A stretch of DNA of 64,000 nucleotides from Ixodes scapularis (lineage: Eukaryota; Arthropoda; Arachnida; Ixodida; Ixodidae): NCBI RefSeq assembly GCF_016920785.2, contig NW_024609835.1, forward strand, positions 26,547,297-26,611,296. The letters run 5' to 3'. Positions 41,736-54,046 of this stretch are shown in pieces; within the stretch, counting starts at the first letter, position 1, and every line of letters begins with the position of its first letter. The position numbers were made by a program, and so were the translations under genes. The notes beneath the pieces were generated by a model. It saw nothing but the letters and a program-made list of their open reading frames with translations. It was not told the DNA's origin and ran no database searches.

Positions 41736-42235
41736 TTTCAATTTACAGAGATATTTCATTTCTTACACCTCTAAAATATGAAAGTGTGTGAGAAGGTGTT
41801 AGAAGGGTGCAAACAAAGAGGTTGAGTAATGAGAACACACCCCATGATGCTACCAGGGTGTTTGGAGCTTGGTTCTTGAAAACAATAAAAAGCAGTTTCA
41901 CACCAATGCCAATGGCGGCCAACACATCGATCCGATGCAGACAATAATGAAGTGTACTGTCATGGCGCTCGTCGCCTTTCTGCGTATTACTGGCTAGAGC
42001 AATCAGGCACAGTGAATGCGTCGTGGTCGCGCGCTTCTTTCTTGATTGGTCTAGCCCGCCAGAGCAAGCGCACGAAGACGACGAGTGACACGACGATGCA
42101 CGTCTGGTTCTGCTTGACTGGCTCGATGGGATCGTGACGTTGTATGTGGTCGGACTTCGGATTACCAACGTTACGTATGTGCTACGTTTCACGGGCAAAA
42201 GAGCTCGTCAGGATGACACACATCTGAATGCACTA
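41736..42235. other. Unannotated stretch
   Basis: Open frames overlap on both strands without domains. No repeat ends were recognised. Confidence 0.35.
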
Positions 42236-42575
42236 TACCCCAACACGATGTTTACAAGCAAAGCCCGCTATGCCCGCACCAGGTGTGGACACTGCGCGTG
42301 CGCACAAACCGAATTCGGAAGCAGTGAAGCGTCTGCGCAAGCGCAGTCCCGACAGTAGCGCCACCGCAGTGTTCTCTGACGTCAGTGAGTTGAGTTGGTC
42401 CCTAGGCCAAGGCGCATTTTTGCAAACAAGCCGGCGTTCGTTCACACCACGTGTGGGCACTGCGCATGCTCAAAAACCAGATTCGCTCAAGGTAAATTCT
42501 CTGCGCATGCGTTCTATGGACAGCAACGCTACCGAAACGGCCTGACGTCAGAGCCGGGTGAGGATGTATATATAA
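42236..42575. repeat. Two diverged direct units with TGCGCATGCGC-type palindromes
   Basis: A unit of about 170 bp (ACAAGCAAAGCCCGC ... GACGTCAGTGAG) is followed by a second one (CAAACAAGCCGGCGTTC ... GACGTCAGAGCC). Both hold CACTGCGC(A/G)TGC, a CTGCGCA-type palindrome and GACGTCA. A TATA-like GTATATATAAC follows at about 42565. This could be part of an LTR or promoter, but I cannot show either. Confidence 0.5.
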
Positions 42576-42869
42576 CTTTAGTGATAAATAAACAAGCAAT
42601 GCAATACGATTATGTATAAATTTCTATTGCTGAAATGTCACGCTTCTAGTGTCTGACATAAAAGCAATACATCCTCGCTCCCTTTGACTTGTTGATGAGA
42701 GAAAACACAGGCTCGTATTTATGAATTTTAAACTTTAACGCGTCCACTAAAACTAGACATAGGGATACTAACTTGTCAAAAGAAACGTAGTTTCTGAAAA
42801 CTGATATGTGTATTACAATATTAATTCAACTCGAAATGATTTACCTGGAAAACAGCAGACATTTCAGTG

Positions 42870-43205
42870 TGATGGGTTAGCGCTCCTGTGCCCCGCAAAC
42901 TTCTGCTGCCGACTGTACATACGTGGGCTCTTAGAACATTTGGCGCAGAACGTTCGGCGCGTAGAAGATTCGTAACTTGAACAGACCCACGAGGTTTTCG
43001 AACTTACGAAAACGCTAAATTGAAAAAAACAACAACAAAAAAATAGAAAAAGCCTCCGTTCCTAGGAATCGAACCTGGGGCCTGGGCGCGAAAGCCAAAC
43101 ACGGTAACCATCCGGCCACGCACGGCTTAGCTCGGCGACGCACGTGGCAATATACAAGAGAAGCTTGTAATAATTGTACTATCAAGAATCTATAAAATGC
43201 CCGGA
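42870..43205 (-). repeat. tRNA-related SINE-like repeat, copy 2
   Basis: This is the homologue of 10440-10860. On the minus strand, 43125-43051 is tRNA-like: A-box region TGGCCGGATGG, anticodon-like loop within GGCTTTCGCGCC, B box GGTTCGATTCC and a TTTTT run. It most resembles tRNA-Glu, with TTC in the loop, but the acceptor stem is broken. It is a pseudogene or SINE head. Confidence 0.6.
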
Positions 43206-43479
43206 TAAATTTCCAGAAGCAGCATCTCTGTATACAGTATACAAAATCCTGTATACAGTAAACGGCATAATTTTCATGAATCGCCAACAATAGACTTATC
43301 TCACCAAGCGTTCGGCGCATGCGTGACGCCACCATAACTTTAGTTCACAAGAGGCAAACGGCAGTGCACGAGGGGCTCGTGCAGTCTCGTGCTTCACACG
43401 CGCGGAGCTTCAGCGAGGTTGTCGCGCGCGCAGAAAGGATGAAGTTCCCTCGCAGCTTTGCGCCAGCGGTGACGTAGTC

Positions 43480-43740
43480 AAACTGGCTGGTAAAAAGTCC
43501 CTCGATAACATTCACGCTTTCAAGTACTGCCAACCATTGTCGTAAAGCCGCGCAAAACACGTGCCACGAGAGGGTGCTCCGCCGCCATTCGCTTCCAAGG
43601 GCTGCTCATTTCAGTGCTGAGCCGCCATTTGCTTCCAAGGGCCACTCGGGACACGTACGGGCGTCGTGCTCTAACGCATTTAACGCTACTTGCAAGATAA
43701 AAAAAACAAAAAAAAACATCAAAGGGTTTTAGGCTGGTGA
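43480..43740 (+). repeat. Dispersed repeat, copy 1 (with 46600-46830)
   Basis: It shares CCGCGCAA-ACACGTGCCACGAG, GGTGCTCCGCCGCCATTCGC and GCCGCCATTTGC blocks in the same order and orientation as the copy 3.1 kb downstream. The element type is unknown. Confidence 0.65.
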
Positions 43741-44879
43741 GATTGGTCTGTTGTGAATAATAGTGTAGTGTATCGACACGGTCCCTTGCTTGTTTTTCTC
43801 TGCACGAGCTTTCTTTGGAACGCGCACGTCTGCGCCAGTTCTCGTGCAAGGGTGCTACGCTCCGAGCTCACGTCTTCAGCAAGTGTGGGCAGAACAAAAC
43901 GCGGAAATCGTCCTGAGCCAAATGGCGAGACACATTCACAACCAAAACACCGAAGCGTTGAAATATATAAAATTGCCTGTGCGCCGTTACCGGAGATTTC
44001 AGAGGCCAATTACACATATTTCAATATGATCATATTTATGTTGACACGAATGAAGGTGACAAGAGGACGAATAGTGAACTGAAAAATAAAGGCTTAATTG
44101 GCGAACTTGTGCCAAACAAAAAAAAAAAAAAAAGTAAGGAAAGAGCGTCGAGGCAGCAGAAAAGCAGGCGGCGATTCGGCAGCGTGACAGAGAGCGAGAG
44201 CGAGAGTGACTCGACGAGGTCGCCGGTAGCTGCTTATCTACAGTGTGTCACCATCTCGAAGGTTCGGCAAAGAAGGTTCGAGCGTCGCGCGCTCGGGGCG
44301 AGGATGAACTGGCACTTTTGAGAACAAGGTAACAGGGCGAAAGTTACGCCTGGTGAAAGAATGAACGCAAATCTTCTAGAAGTCCGTGACTGAGCGTTGC
44401 TTTCTCGGCTCGGCGGGCGGCAATATGACGGGCCGGCGCTTTTCTCGTACATGTGTTTGGCTCTTTGTGGATTTCCAGGAAAACGAGCTGAAGAAATAGA
44501 CTTGGGTGTCCAAAATACTAGCCGAAGGAATTAACCACCTAAAAAAATAAAAAAAAAATAGACTATTTTTAGGTGGTTAGGTGCCTCATTTAGGTAGCTC
44601 CATGGGTGTTCATTTTGACCAAAACCACGAGACTGGAAAACACAAAAAAATGACACTCAGGTTTAGATGTTGAGTTTGGTAAACCCAAAATAGGGCTGGT
44701 GCGGGAGTCATAATAAAAAAAATGCCGAGGTTAAAAATTAACTCGCAGCAATAAATGATAATAATTAATTATCATTAATTCGTTATTATAATAATTAACG
44801 AATTCAGTGATAAATGCAATGACTGGCCAGGCAAAGATTCTTGGTCTGTGAATAGCTTTTCCACAGTTTAAGCATAGTA
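43741..44879. other. Unannotated stretch with small hairpins
   Basis: At 44531-44579, TTAACCACCTAAAAA pairs with TTTTTAGGTGGTTA. Around 44755-44810 there is an AT-rich palindromic region (AATAATTAATTATCATTAA). No genes were found. Confidence 0.45.
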
Positions 44880-45316
44880 CAGGATGTTACAAAAAAAAAT
44901 TACAGGGTCTGTTTTATTACCGCAAGAATAAACTAGGCATCGCCGAACGCTCATTTTCCACCCGAAGGCAGCGCTAGAGGTCACAACCAGATGTCAAAGT
45001 TCAGCCCGATCCGAGACTTTATTCAAAATTTTAGTTATTTTCTGAAACGTTCATTGGGAAAATGGCGGCCGACGGAGCTTTCGAATACATGCGGCTCTAT
45101 GGCACCAGAAACCGAAAACGCGCAAAAATGGGCTTCATTTTCCCATTGAAATATTTAGAAAATCCCTTATAACTTTTGAATAAGGTGTCCGTTCGGGATG
45201 AAACTTTGGCATCTGGTTGTAACCTAGCGCTACCTTTTGGCGGAAAATGAGCGTTAAACGATGCGTAGTTTATTTTTGAGGTAAAAAAAAACTGTTTTTT
45301 TTTTTTTGGCATCCTG
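44880..45316. mobile_element. 437-bp long-TIR MITE (mariner-type ends, TSD TA)
   Basis: CAGGATGTTACAAAAAAAA and its mirrored right end (reversed CAGGATGCCAAAAAAAAA) begin TIRs of about 190 bp. These share AATAAACTA-GCATCG, CGCTCATTTTCC, GCAGCGCTAG / GTAGCGCTAG and ACAACCAGATG. TA flanks both sides (44878-44879, 45317-45318). No transposase is present. Confidence 0.85.
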
Positions 45317-46507
45317 TACCAGTCTTAATTTGGTGATTTGGTGATTTGGTGATTTATGCGCCAAATAGTGGTGTGCAAAAATGAAAAAAAAGATGCAAAC
45401 GGGTACAGTTTGACATTGTATAAATATAGTGTAAGCACTCACATGGTATTTAAGAATGAAACAGCCCTACATTTTGCGTTGAGTGTATCGAAAGTTAAGG
45501 GCGCATCAAAGGCTAAAGCTTGTACACATATACTGCCCAGGCCATTATGTTTGAAAGCTCATAGTACTTTATTACCCTCAGATTTGGTGTAAGTCCTCTC
45601 CTCATTGCTTACAATAAAAAAAGGAAACATCTAAGCTTGGGTTGATAGAAAAACTCCACCAATCCAATCATCTCGGCGCCGATTATGAGTATTCACTGCA
45701 TGCCGACGGTCGCGTGTTTAGAACGAGTTTTTTACCATGTGATTTCATATAATCACAATTGTTCTTGACAAACAACAATGTTCACTCAGGCAAGCGGGCA
45801 TATGTAAAGCTTATAATATTTTTTATTGATTGTGGCACACGTGGCAAGTTGCATAGGCTTTTTTACAATCCGCGAAAGAGAATGCTCCTGGGTTACCTTG
45901 GACTATAATGCATGTAGCACACAAAATAACACGAACTGAATTGCAGTGGGAAACGAAAATAAATGATGATAAACAAGCGTGTAGTCACGCGAAAACTGAG
46001 AGCATTGCACATATACAGAAGATAAGCTTTGTTTCACTAAATACATTACCAGTAAAGTATTTGGTATTACCCTGCGAGCGAAGCGGAACATACAAGTGCG
46101 AGCATACTGCCCTGAACTATACTTCCAGTGAACAAACGCACCATTTAAAGCATCGAGTTCGTTTTTATAGCTCTTGGTAGGCTCAAACCTTTAAAAACAC
46201 AATTATAATCAATTCTAATATTTTAATTATTTTTATTAAGTGCGCCTATGTGTTGTTGTTTTTTCTGTTACGTTCACGTGCCATTTTCTTAGATATATAT
46301 TATTTTTCCAGAAGTCCGACACCTATAGTCTGGTTCATCATAAGTAAGGGCCGAATAATCAAAGATGTAGACAAAACAACAAAGAACGCGAACAAGCGAA
46401 CACATATTAAAAATGCAATGTAACGGCACATTCAAAACTAGTCGTTAGTTTTTTAGAGAGCAGCAGTTTCGTAGGGCGACATTGTTACCCGTTGAAGGCT
46501 ATAAGAC
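45317..46507. other. Unannotated stretch
   Basis: TTGGTGATTTGGTGATTTGG at about 45328-45357 is a three-copy 10-bp repeat. Nothing else is recognised. Confidence 0.4.
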
Positions 46508-46620
46508 GTGCAGTACAACTGTTAGCTCGGGGTCTTTAACGTGCATTACGCAGTATATGATCGCGCGACGGTAGGATGCAGATGGGCGACTGAACTCAAG
46601 GTCCCTGCTAAAGCCCCTTG
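46508..46620 (-). repeat. SINE body, copy 1
   Basis: TGCAGTACAAC-G-TAG then GGGGTCTTTAACGTGCA and ACGCAGTATA are shared with 49206-49313, where the same body is attached to a tRNA-like head. The head is mostly absent here. Confidence 0.6.
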
Positions 46621-46830
46621 ATAAAGGCGTTTTTTACAAGTACAGCCAACCATTTTTGGGGAAACGCGCAAGACACGTGCCACGAGCGGGTGCTCCGCCG
46701 CCATTCGCTTTCAAGAGCCAGTCATTTCAGTGCTGCGCCGCCATTTGCCTCCAAGGGCCACTTGAGACACGGGCTCGTGCACTGGCACCTTTGAGGTTAT
46801 TTGAAAGACGAAGGCAAACACATCGAGGGG
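46600..46830 (+). repeat. Dispersed repeat, copy 2 (with 43480-43740)
   Basis: It shares the ACACGTGCCACGAG and GGTGCTCCGCCGCCATTCGC blocks with copy 1, including the preceding AAGTAC-GCCAACCATT. It overlaps the end of the SINE body slightly. Confidence 0.65.
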
Positions 46831-49205
46831 ATTTAGTTCCTACACGGTCCGCCAACGTTGGGTTCCGAAGCGTGAGCTCCGTGCTTTGAACGGAGCTCGC
46901 GCTCGAGCATTTCTCCACGTGCTCTGATCTGCGGTGCCACACCACACTCGGACAACGGTCCCCCGCCGCACATGGTTTAGCCTGTGAGCTAAACCAAATG
47001 AGCTATGCTTAGAGTATCGGCACTTTTTCCCCCAAAATGATTGTGGATGCCGCCATCTTGGTGGTTAGTAACCAATCAAACGCAACTGCCGATCGTCATG
47101 ATTCAAAAGTTTCGGTGTCAGGCAGCTCGCGTAATATTGCTTTGCTTTGTCACGAACTGTTTAAACATTTGTGGAGGACGGAAAGGTGTTTCCTGTGATT
47201 TCAAAAGCTTCAGGTAACTGACAACCATTATTTTAAGCACCAAGATGTCTATGAAGCGTAAGTTACTTAGTTGCTCTAGTTTAGCCCGACCGCATAGGCA
47301 TAGAAAGAGAACAAACAGCTTGACCTTGCGCTCTTGGCGCTGCTTCAGTGGCTTTATCAGCCCGTAGCGTTGGCTGTGTTTCCGAACTAAGGTAAAGCAA
47401 AGAAAATATTCAGATCTTAGGGTTGCACAAGACAAACCAACAAAAGTCACTTAACACACCCCAATAAAAAAAATTGCGGGTTTATTTTGACTAATAGGAG
47501 ATCTTTTGACGTGCAACCGAAATCTCAGATTGTCCTCCGTCGGATTGCGGGCACCTCGGCCGATATTTGAACCTAACAAATGTAGATTTATGGGCCAGCG
47601 CGTTGGCTCAGAGACACTGAGACGATTTAATGTTTTGTGTTTTGTTTCAATATTATTGCCACTTAAGAGCCATTGAGGTGGTTTTTGAAACAAAATATAG
47701 TCAAACCATTCCGACAAGCATAGTTTGATTGCGAAAATGGTGTTTCCATGAGATAAAAACATGAAAATATTATTGCATATGTGGCGGAATCTGAAATGGC
47801 AGAATGCCTTTCATGGCGCCCATTTCATTTGGATCGCGTCGGGAATGCGTACCGACGCACAGTAGAACGCGCGCAAAAGTAGCCGTGGTGCACCCGCAGC
47901 CTCGCGCTTGTGTTTCTGACATCTCTGGCTCGCTCATGCGGGCATCCAGGCATCTGACACCGTGACATCTGGCGAGTTTTCTGACTTTCACGTGGCGTTC
48001 CAAGCGGCACACGACGGAAGATGCACATCAAGCTGTTCTTGAACTTGTGTCGCCATCTGTACTTTATATTAAGAAACTACAATTTGCCGTAACTGAATGG
48101 GAAAAGATTGAGGTCTTATAACATTTTAACGTGTAATATGTCAATATCAAAGTTCTGGAAAATGTAATATTGAAGGATGCTTCATAATTTAATGTCTCGT
48201 TATTTTGATTAGTTAACGTGATTCCGTTTTTATAGCGCCTTAAAATTATGCCATTTTAAACTTTATTTTTTATTTCAAAATATACACTATCTGTACAGCT
48301 CGTTGCTTACTTTTTTAATTTACTACTTGCAACCAAACTCTCACGTAAATTATCGTGGACAATGGGACGTTATAACTCGAGAAATAATTTTTTCAACATT
48401 AGAAACTGCGGTCTATTAAAAGATAAATTATTAACTAACAACTAAAATTAATCGTAATTTTGAGATATTAAAGGATTGTCGAAAGACAGCTCTTTAATTC
48501 GACATTAACTTTATAATTGTAAGTTACATAGAACGAAAGTTATAAGCCGTCAAAAAAGCACCAAAACGTCCTGCACGGTGGGGTTGCACCTTAATAGTAA
48601 AAGCCTATGTCGGGACAAAGCTTAAGCCCGCGGTGTGTTCGTAACGCTCGGCACATAACAAATTGGCTCCTCGTACATTTTGCCGTTTTGAATATTCACA
48701 CATTCATAGCATTTGCAGCCAAGTAAAATTATTTATGCTGAGAGCCGTCATAAATGAAAGAGGCTTTCGTGATCTAAATGTGTTTCTGTTCCACAGTCAC
48801 AAGACAATCATTTGCGAAGGGTCAGTTGATAAATAATAGCACAAATTATGACAATCCTTTTATTAAATGACACATCGGAAACAATAGATGGTAGTTTGAT
48901 TAGATAAACATATGTTGTATTCACAAAACAGCATATTTCTACTGGTAAGTATCTTTAAAACCGTATGTGCATATTACCCTAATAGTTTGCATTTAAGCAA
49001 GTTTTACGTGACATCACTTTTGGTAGTCATAAATCTTGGAAGCTTGGTGGTGGTTCCACTCCCGACAAAAATTCGAGAAGCACAAAAGGGTATATTTGGT
49101 CTGCATAAAAATAACTGGGGTTGTGTGGATATTTATACAGCGAGTAGTAGTTCAGCCATTTCAAAGTTGCGACGAGTCACTCGCTGTAGACAAACAACCT
49201 AGCCA
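46831..49205. other. Unannotated AT-rich stretch
   Basis: There is no gene with a recognisable domain. Small palindromes occur near 46980 (GGTTTAGCC / GCTAAACC). I see no matching repeat ends. Confidence 0.4.
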
Positions 49206-49408
49206 GTGCAGTACAACCGCTAGTCTGGGGTCTTTAACGTGCACCACGCAGTATAGTGATACACGACCGCACGCCGGTACGGCGCTCATTCAGATTGAAA
49301 TGTGTTGGGATTGGGATTGAACCTAGGATCCCTGGGTTCTGCAAGGCGAGCTTTCGCTCCAAGTGCTCCGAGCTGTTGTGCGCTAGCCAACCCGGCCACC
49401 GATCCCCC
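49206..49408 (-). repeat. tRNA-derived SINE split by the L1/Tx1-like LINE
   Basis: On the minus strand it begins GGGGGATCGGTGGCCG (49408-49393), an A-box-like head followed by GGTTGGCTAGCGC. It has a B-box-like GGTTCAATCCC, then the body shared with 46508-46620. The first 16 bases are the target duplication of the LINE that lies immediately upstream. Confidence 0.7.
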
Positions 49409-49671
49409 TTTTTTCGCTTTTTTTTTATTGCATAAGATTGATTGATTTACATGGTAAAAAAAATGGGTGAGTGGGCGGCTCGCGACTGTCCCATGAGGTG
49501 TAGCAGTTTAGAATACATTCACAGTAACATACACTTGCATGGACAGTACAATTCAACAGTGGGCCGAAGAATAAGAACAGACAATAGTAACACAGCACAT
49601 GCATTCAGTGACTTGTTATATGGTCATCTCGTTATTTTTAATTTGGACTTAAGAATTTTGCAAAAGTCGCT

Positions 49672-52600
49672 CTAAGGAAACTTTATCTCCTTAACTAAGG
49701 AGGTGATATAGTTAATTCCTTGAATCAAATACCTCCACGCGGGTTGACCACCTTCTATTACCAGCGTGTGATCCGTGCGAGAACTCCAAATTGCGTGTAA
49801 TCTAATTAAAGTTAATATTTCCACGCTGAGGCTATGCTGTCGCTTCCCAACATCAAGAAACTTTATGTTGTGCCATGTTGGATATAAAGAAATTCTGGTT
49901 GCCGCCCGCAGCTGGGCCCAGCATAATTCGGCATTTGTACAATACAAGAAGGTGTGCTGCAGCTTCTCGGCAAAAAGGCAAATGACACAGTTTATTCCCC
50001 ATGGGAGAAAAAAAAACTTTCTTTTCTTCCCAGGTTTTCACTGGTAACACTTCCATGTGAAACATGACAGGAGCGTCTTTAATTCTCTACCAGACAGGGT
50101 ACCTCCTCAGCCGCTTGAAAACATCGGATCCGTCCGCTTCTGCAGTAAAGCCAGATCGGTAGAGGGGCGGCGGCATAACTAGGTCAATCGTGTCCCAGTA
50201 CAAAGGTTTCCTTTTCACTTTACTTAAGAATTCATTTGAAAATAGATTTTCAAAATACTTCACCGCTTCTGCTATCTCTATAATATCGCAGGGCGGGTGC
50301 CTTCTTTACTGCATCGTCATCAACGTTGACGTCCAGCCACGAAGAGAGATAACACCCTCCTAGGGAATTCAGTACTGCGGCGGATATCGGGGCTTCCCTG
50401 TATCGGAAAAGCAAAAACCGATGCACTTTCAACTTAGAGTCAAAATTAACTTATCCTAGCCCGCCTTTGTGAGGGCTCATGAAAAGATTAGTGCGGCGCC
50501 TTCTTTCAAAACAAGAATTCCACACGAAAGTCGCATATACTCTGAATTTTTCGCACTTCACTGTTCTGACAAGGCACAACACGTGCCGAATACCATGCAC
50601 AAGAGAAGAAAACAGCATTGCAAACATAACTCCAATTTAAGAGAGATATTTCTTCCTTGCCATTCCGTAGCTTTGGCTCTAACGGCCTGTAGCTTCGCGC
50701 CACCTTCGCCGCTGCCTAACTTTGTTCGGTCTAGGCTGACCCCTACGTAGTTTGACAACGAGAAAGTCCATGGAACTCCCATGCATAAGTCAGGCGTGGA
50801 CATCCAAGACCCCGGCCAAGACTCTGACGATTTTTCTGGTGTTCATTTCGGCCCCCGACACACTACAGAACTTTTTTATGAGCCCGAGTGCAAGTCGTAG
50901 TTCTGGCCGCGACGTACACACTACGCTCACATCATCTGCGTATGCGCTTAAACCTTGACATGCGACACAGCCAGGCCGGCCCTTGGTATATTAACGTCAC
51001 TAAGAATTGCCTTGCAGAGAGGCTCCAAATACAAAGCGAAGAGTGTTGGTGACATTGGACACCCCTGTCTGTCCGATGAAAAGACTGGGGTTGACGTGGT
51101 TTTACGACCCGTTTACTAAGAGGCGCGTCCTTATATCATTGTAGGATATCTTTACATACCCCAGTAATCGGTTCCCAACACCGCAGTGCTCTAGTAATCA
51201 AAACAAAACAACGCATCATATGGAGATGTGAACCAATTGTCCGTCCTTTAAGCCCGTACGTTTGATGCTCCCCCACGACCGTTTGCATGGCGCTCTCGAG
51301 GCGCTTGCTTAGTATCTTGGCGAGGATTTTGTAATCAACCGTTAGCAAACTTATTTTCCTATAGTCGTCGGCCGATCGAATATTGCCGGAGCTGATTTTC
51401 TTTGGTATTAACACTGTTACCGAGTGTCTCATGGAGGGTGGGAGAAGCTGTCTTTTCAAAATGTCTGCGTAAATCTCGCAAAGGGTCGGCGCTATTTGCT
51501 CTGAACATGTTTTGTAGAACGCCGCTCCAAGCACGTCCACGCCTGGCGACTAACGAGGTACTAATTCTTTAATTGCTCCGGTTACTTCTTCAACTGTGAT
51601 GTCTTGATTTACCAGTTCTGACACTGATTTTTCTACTTGCGGCATCAATTTAGGGAACTTTTTAATAGGTTATCAATGGAATTTCGCTTCACGTTAAATA
51701 GCTCCTCGTAAAATGTGACGAGTTCCCGTTCGATATCTTCTTGGCGAGTAACAACAACTTCCCCAACTCTTAGGACCGTGATTTTATTTTTTGTTGCTCG
51801 TTCACGTTCTTTCGTTTTAAACACTTTCGTAGGCTCTTCGTCTCGCTCTAGTGTTTGCATTCTGCACCGAATCATTGCACCTCTGTATTCTTCATCTAGC
51901 TTAGATAGTAGCTTACACTTGCATTCTTTTATGTCGCCTGCAGAACATCCCGGACTCTGATTTTCAGCGTGAATGAGCGTTCTTAAAGTTTCCGTTAGCA
52001 GTTTCGTTTCCGCTCTTTTTTGTTTTCTCTCGCCTTTTCCTGCCCGGCTGACATCAGCTTCATTTTAATATCCTCTTTTAGCAGTTCACAATACACGGCA
52101 TTCATTGCGTGTTTCTCGGTTTCATTTTTGATAAGCCCTTTCAGTTTCTTGACCACCTCGTCATCGTCAAGCAGTCTTTCGTTGAGTTTCCACGATTGCC
52201 AGCAAGGCTCCTGTCTTGTTAGCGCTCTCTTTCCGAACCGCACGGCGACCAATGTGGGGTCGGAAAAGGCCAGTTGTTCAACGTGATAAGCGGTAGCCAC
52301 TTTTGCTATGTCACTCGACGCGTACACCCGATCTAAACGCGAATGATAGTTTCCTTGCCAGTCCGTATAGCCGGGATCGGGGGCGTTTACCGCTCCAGTA
52401 ACGTCTTGCAAGTCATGCACTGCATGGAGTTTCCGAAGCACCGCGAAACTCGAGTCTTGCCTTAGGCCCTGCTAGCAATCTTTTGCGTTTAAAATGCAAT
52501 TAAAGTCGCCGCCCACAATCACCTGGGCAGGTGTGTCGATGTACTGCGCTAAGTTGTCGAAATAAGCCCTTCTCACTGCCGGATCATTCGGAGCGTGCAC

Positions 52601-52848
52601 TGACACGACCAGCAGCACATCGCCGTGGCAGAGCAAATCCACTGCGCATACTCTGCCGCTGTGATCAGTTTCCGATTCTGGAAACACCGAAATGTTCTTA
52701 TTTTTGAAAACTAGAACTGTTGTGTCAGCGCTATGTGAGATAGCGTTAGAGTACCGGAAGTCGAAAATTCGCTCAAAGAATTTAAATGCGTGCTTACATG
52801 TACGGGCGTGACCTTCGTTTCCTGCAGAAGCGCAACATCCGCTCGTTT
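49672..52848 (-). pseudogene. L1/Tx1-like LINE ORF2 (endonuclease to C-terminus, broken)
   Basis: On the minus strand in order: endonuclease (RADVALLQETKVTPVH, VIVGGDFNCILNAKDC, DWQGNYHSRLDRVYAS); the spacer before RT (RELVTFYEELFNV); RT (VLGAAFYKTCSEQIAP, ADDYRKISLLTVDYKILA, VVGEHQTYGLKGRT); and the C-terminal region (MFHMEVLPVKTW, LIRLHAIWSSR). Internal frame breaks separate the pieces. The HQT-GIKGR-type block is typical of L1/Tx1 RTs. Confidence 0.85.
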
Positions 52849-53395
52849 TAGAGCGCAGCTCTTAGGGGCCCGTTTCCGGCTTGAGCGGCGTCGGCGTCGG
52901 CGTCGCCGTCGGCGTAACCAAGGTCATCTCAAGGTCACGGGACACCCAAGGTCACCCCAAGGTCACGTGACCCCCGAGGTCACGTGACCCCTCCCAACGG
53001 CACCTCAAGGTCACGTGACCCCATAAAGGTCACGTGACCTTAAGGTCACCCCGAGGTCACGTGACCCCGAGGTCACGTGGCCCCCTCCCCAAGGTCACCC
53101 CAAGGTCACGTGACCCCTCCAAGGCACGTGGCCCCTCCAGGCCACGTCTCCCCGAGGTCACGTGACCCCTCCCAAGGTCACCTTAAGGTCACGTGACCCC
53201 CAAGGTGACCCCCACGTGACCCCCAAGGCCACCCCAGGTCACGTGACCCCCCGAGGTCAAGTGACCCCCCCCCCCCCGAGAGTACGTGACTTCCTCCCCC
53301 GAGATCACGTGACCCCCCAGGGTCACGTGACTACCCGCAGGTGACGTGACCCCCCTCAGTACCCTTCCCTACTCCTCCTCAAGAGCTGCGCTCCA
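52849..53395. mobile_element. Foldback element with GGTCACGTGACC minisatellite, copy A
   Basis: The ends TTTAGAGCGCAGCTCTTAGG and CTCAAGAGCTGCGCTCC are inverted. After GGCCCGTTTCCGGCTTGAGC and GGCGTCG repeats, the core is an array of AAGGTCACGTGACCCC and shortened relatives. The unit is a palindrome (GGTCACGTGACC). The left end interrupts LINE ORF2. Confidence 0.8.
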
Positions 53396-53434
53396 ATTCG
53401 GCGTTTCAGGGATTTGTAAACGGCTTTCACTTTT

Positions 53435-53939
53435 TAGAGCGCAGCTCTTAGGGGCCCGTTCCTGGCTTGAGCGGCGTCGCCGTTGGCGTCGCCGACGGCG
53501 TAACCAAGGTCATCCCAAGGTCACGTGGCCCCCAAGGTCATCCCAAGGTCACGTGACCCCCAAGGTCACTTCAAGGTCACGTGACCTCCAAGGTCACGTG
53601 ACCCCCCTGAAGTCACGTGACCCCCCCCCCCCCGAAGTCACGTGACACCCCCAGGTCACGTGACTTCGGGGGGCATCCGCATCGTCATCGTAATCATCAC
53701 AGATGACGTCATCAGTGATGTCACTGATGACGTCACCGACATCCGCATCGTCATCGTCATCATCGCTGATGACGTCATCGGAGTCCACACCGTCATCGTC
53801 ACTGATGACGTCATCAGTGACGTCACTGATGACATCATCGGCATCGTCACGTGACCCCCCAAGGTCACGTGACCCCCCCCCCCAGGTCACTTCACCCCCC
53901 AGTACCCTTCCCTCCTCCTCCTCAAGAGCTGCGCTCTAA
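53435..53939. mobile_element. Foldback element with minisatellite, copy B
   Basis: It has the same ends and lead block as copy A, and the same GGTCACGTGACC array. It then carries a distinct array of GATGACGTCATC / AGTGACGTCACT (about 53690-53850). The 40 bases after copies A and B are alike (CAGGGA-TTGTAAACGGCTTT), so A and B look like a tandem duplication of element plus flank. Confidence 0.8.
53690..53850. repeat. TGACGTCA-rich palindromic array
   Basis: TGATGACGTCATC and TGACGTCA recur at short spacing, mixed with (CATCGT)n. TGACGTCA is the core of the CRE site bound by CREB/ATF factors. Any regulatory role is inference. Confidence 0.75.
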
Positions 53940-54046
53940 TTCGGTGTTACAGGGAGTTGTAAACGGCTTTCACTTTTTTTATCTTATTTATAAGACTTTC
54001 TACTTCTTGTGGGGTGGTTGACAATAAAATTATCGAATAGGCTAAG

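Noticed and set aside
42236..42620. Solo LTR
   Set aside because: There is a TATA-like box and an AATAAA-type sequence, but no TG...CA ends or target duplication; the region is better described as two diverged direct units.
43051..43125. Functional tRNA-Glu gene
   Set aside because: It resembles tRNA-Glu in the D, anticodon and T regions, but the acceptor stem is broken and it sits inside a repeat shared with 10.4-10.9 kb.
52900..53340. Coding region with basic or proline-rich frames
   Set aside because: The frames are translations of the GGTCACGTGACC minisatellite and GGCGTCG repeats.
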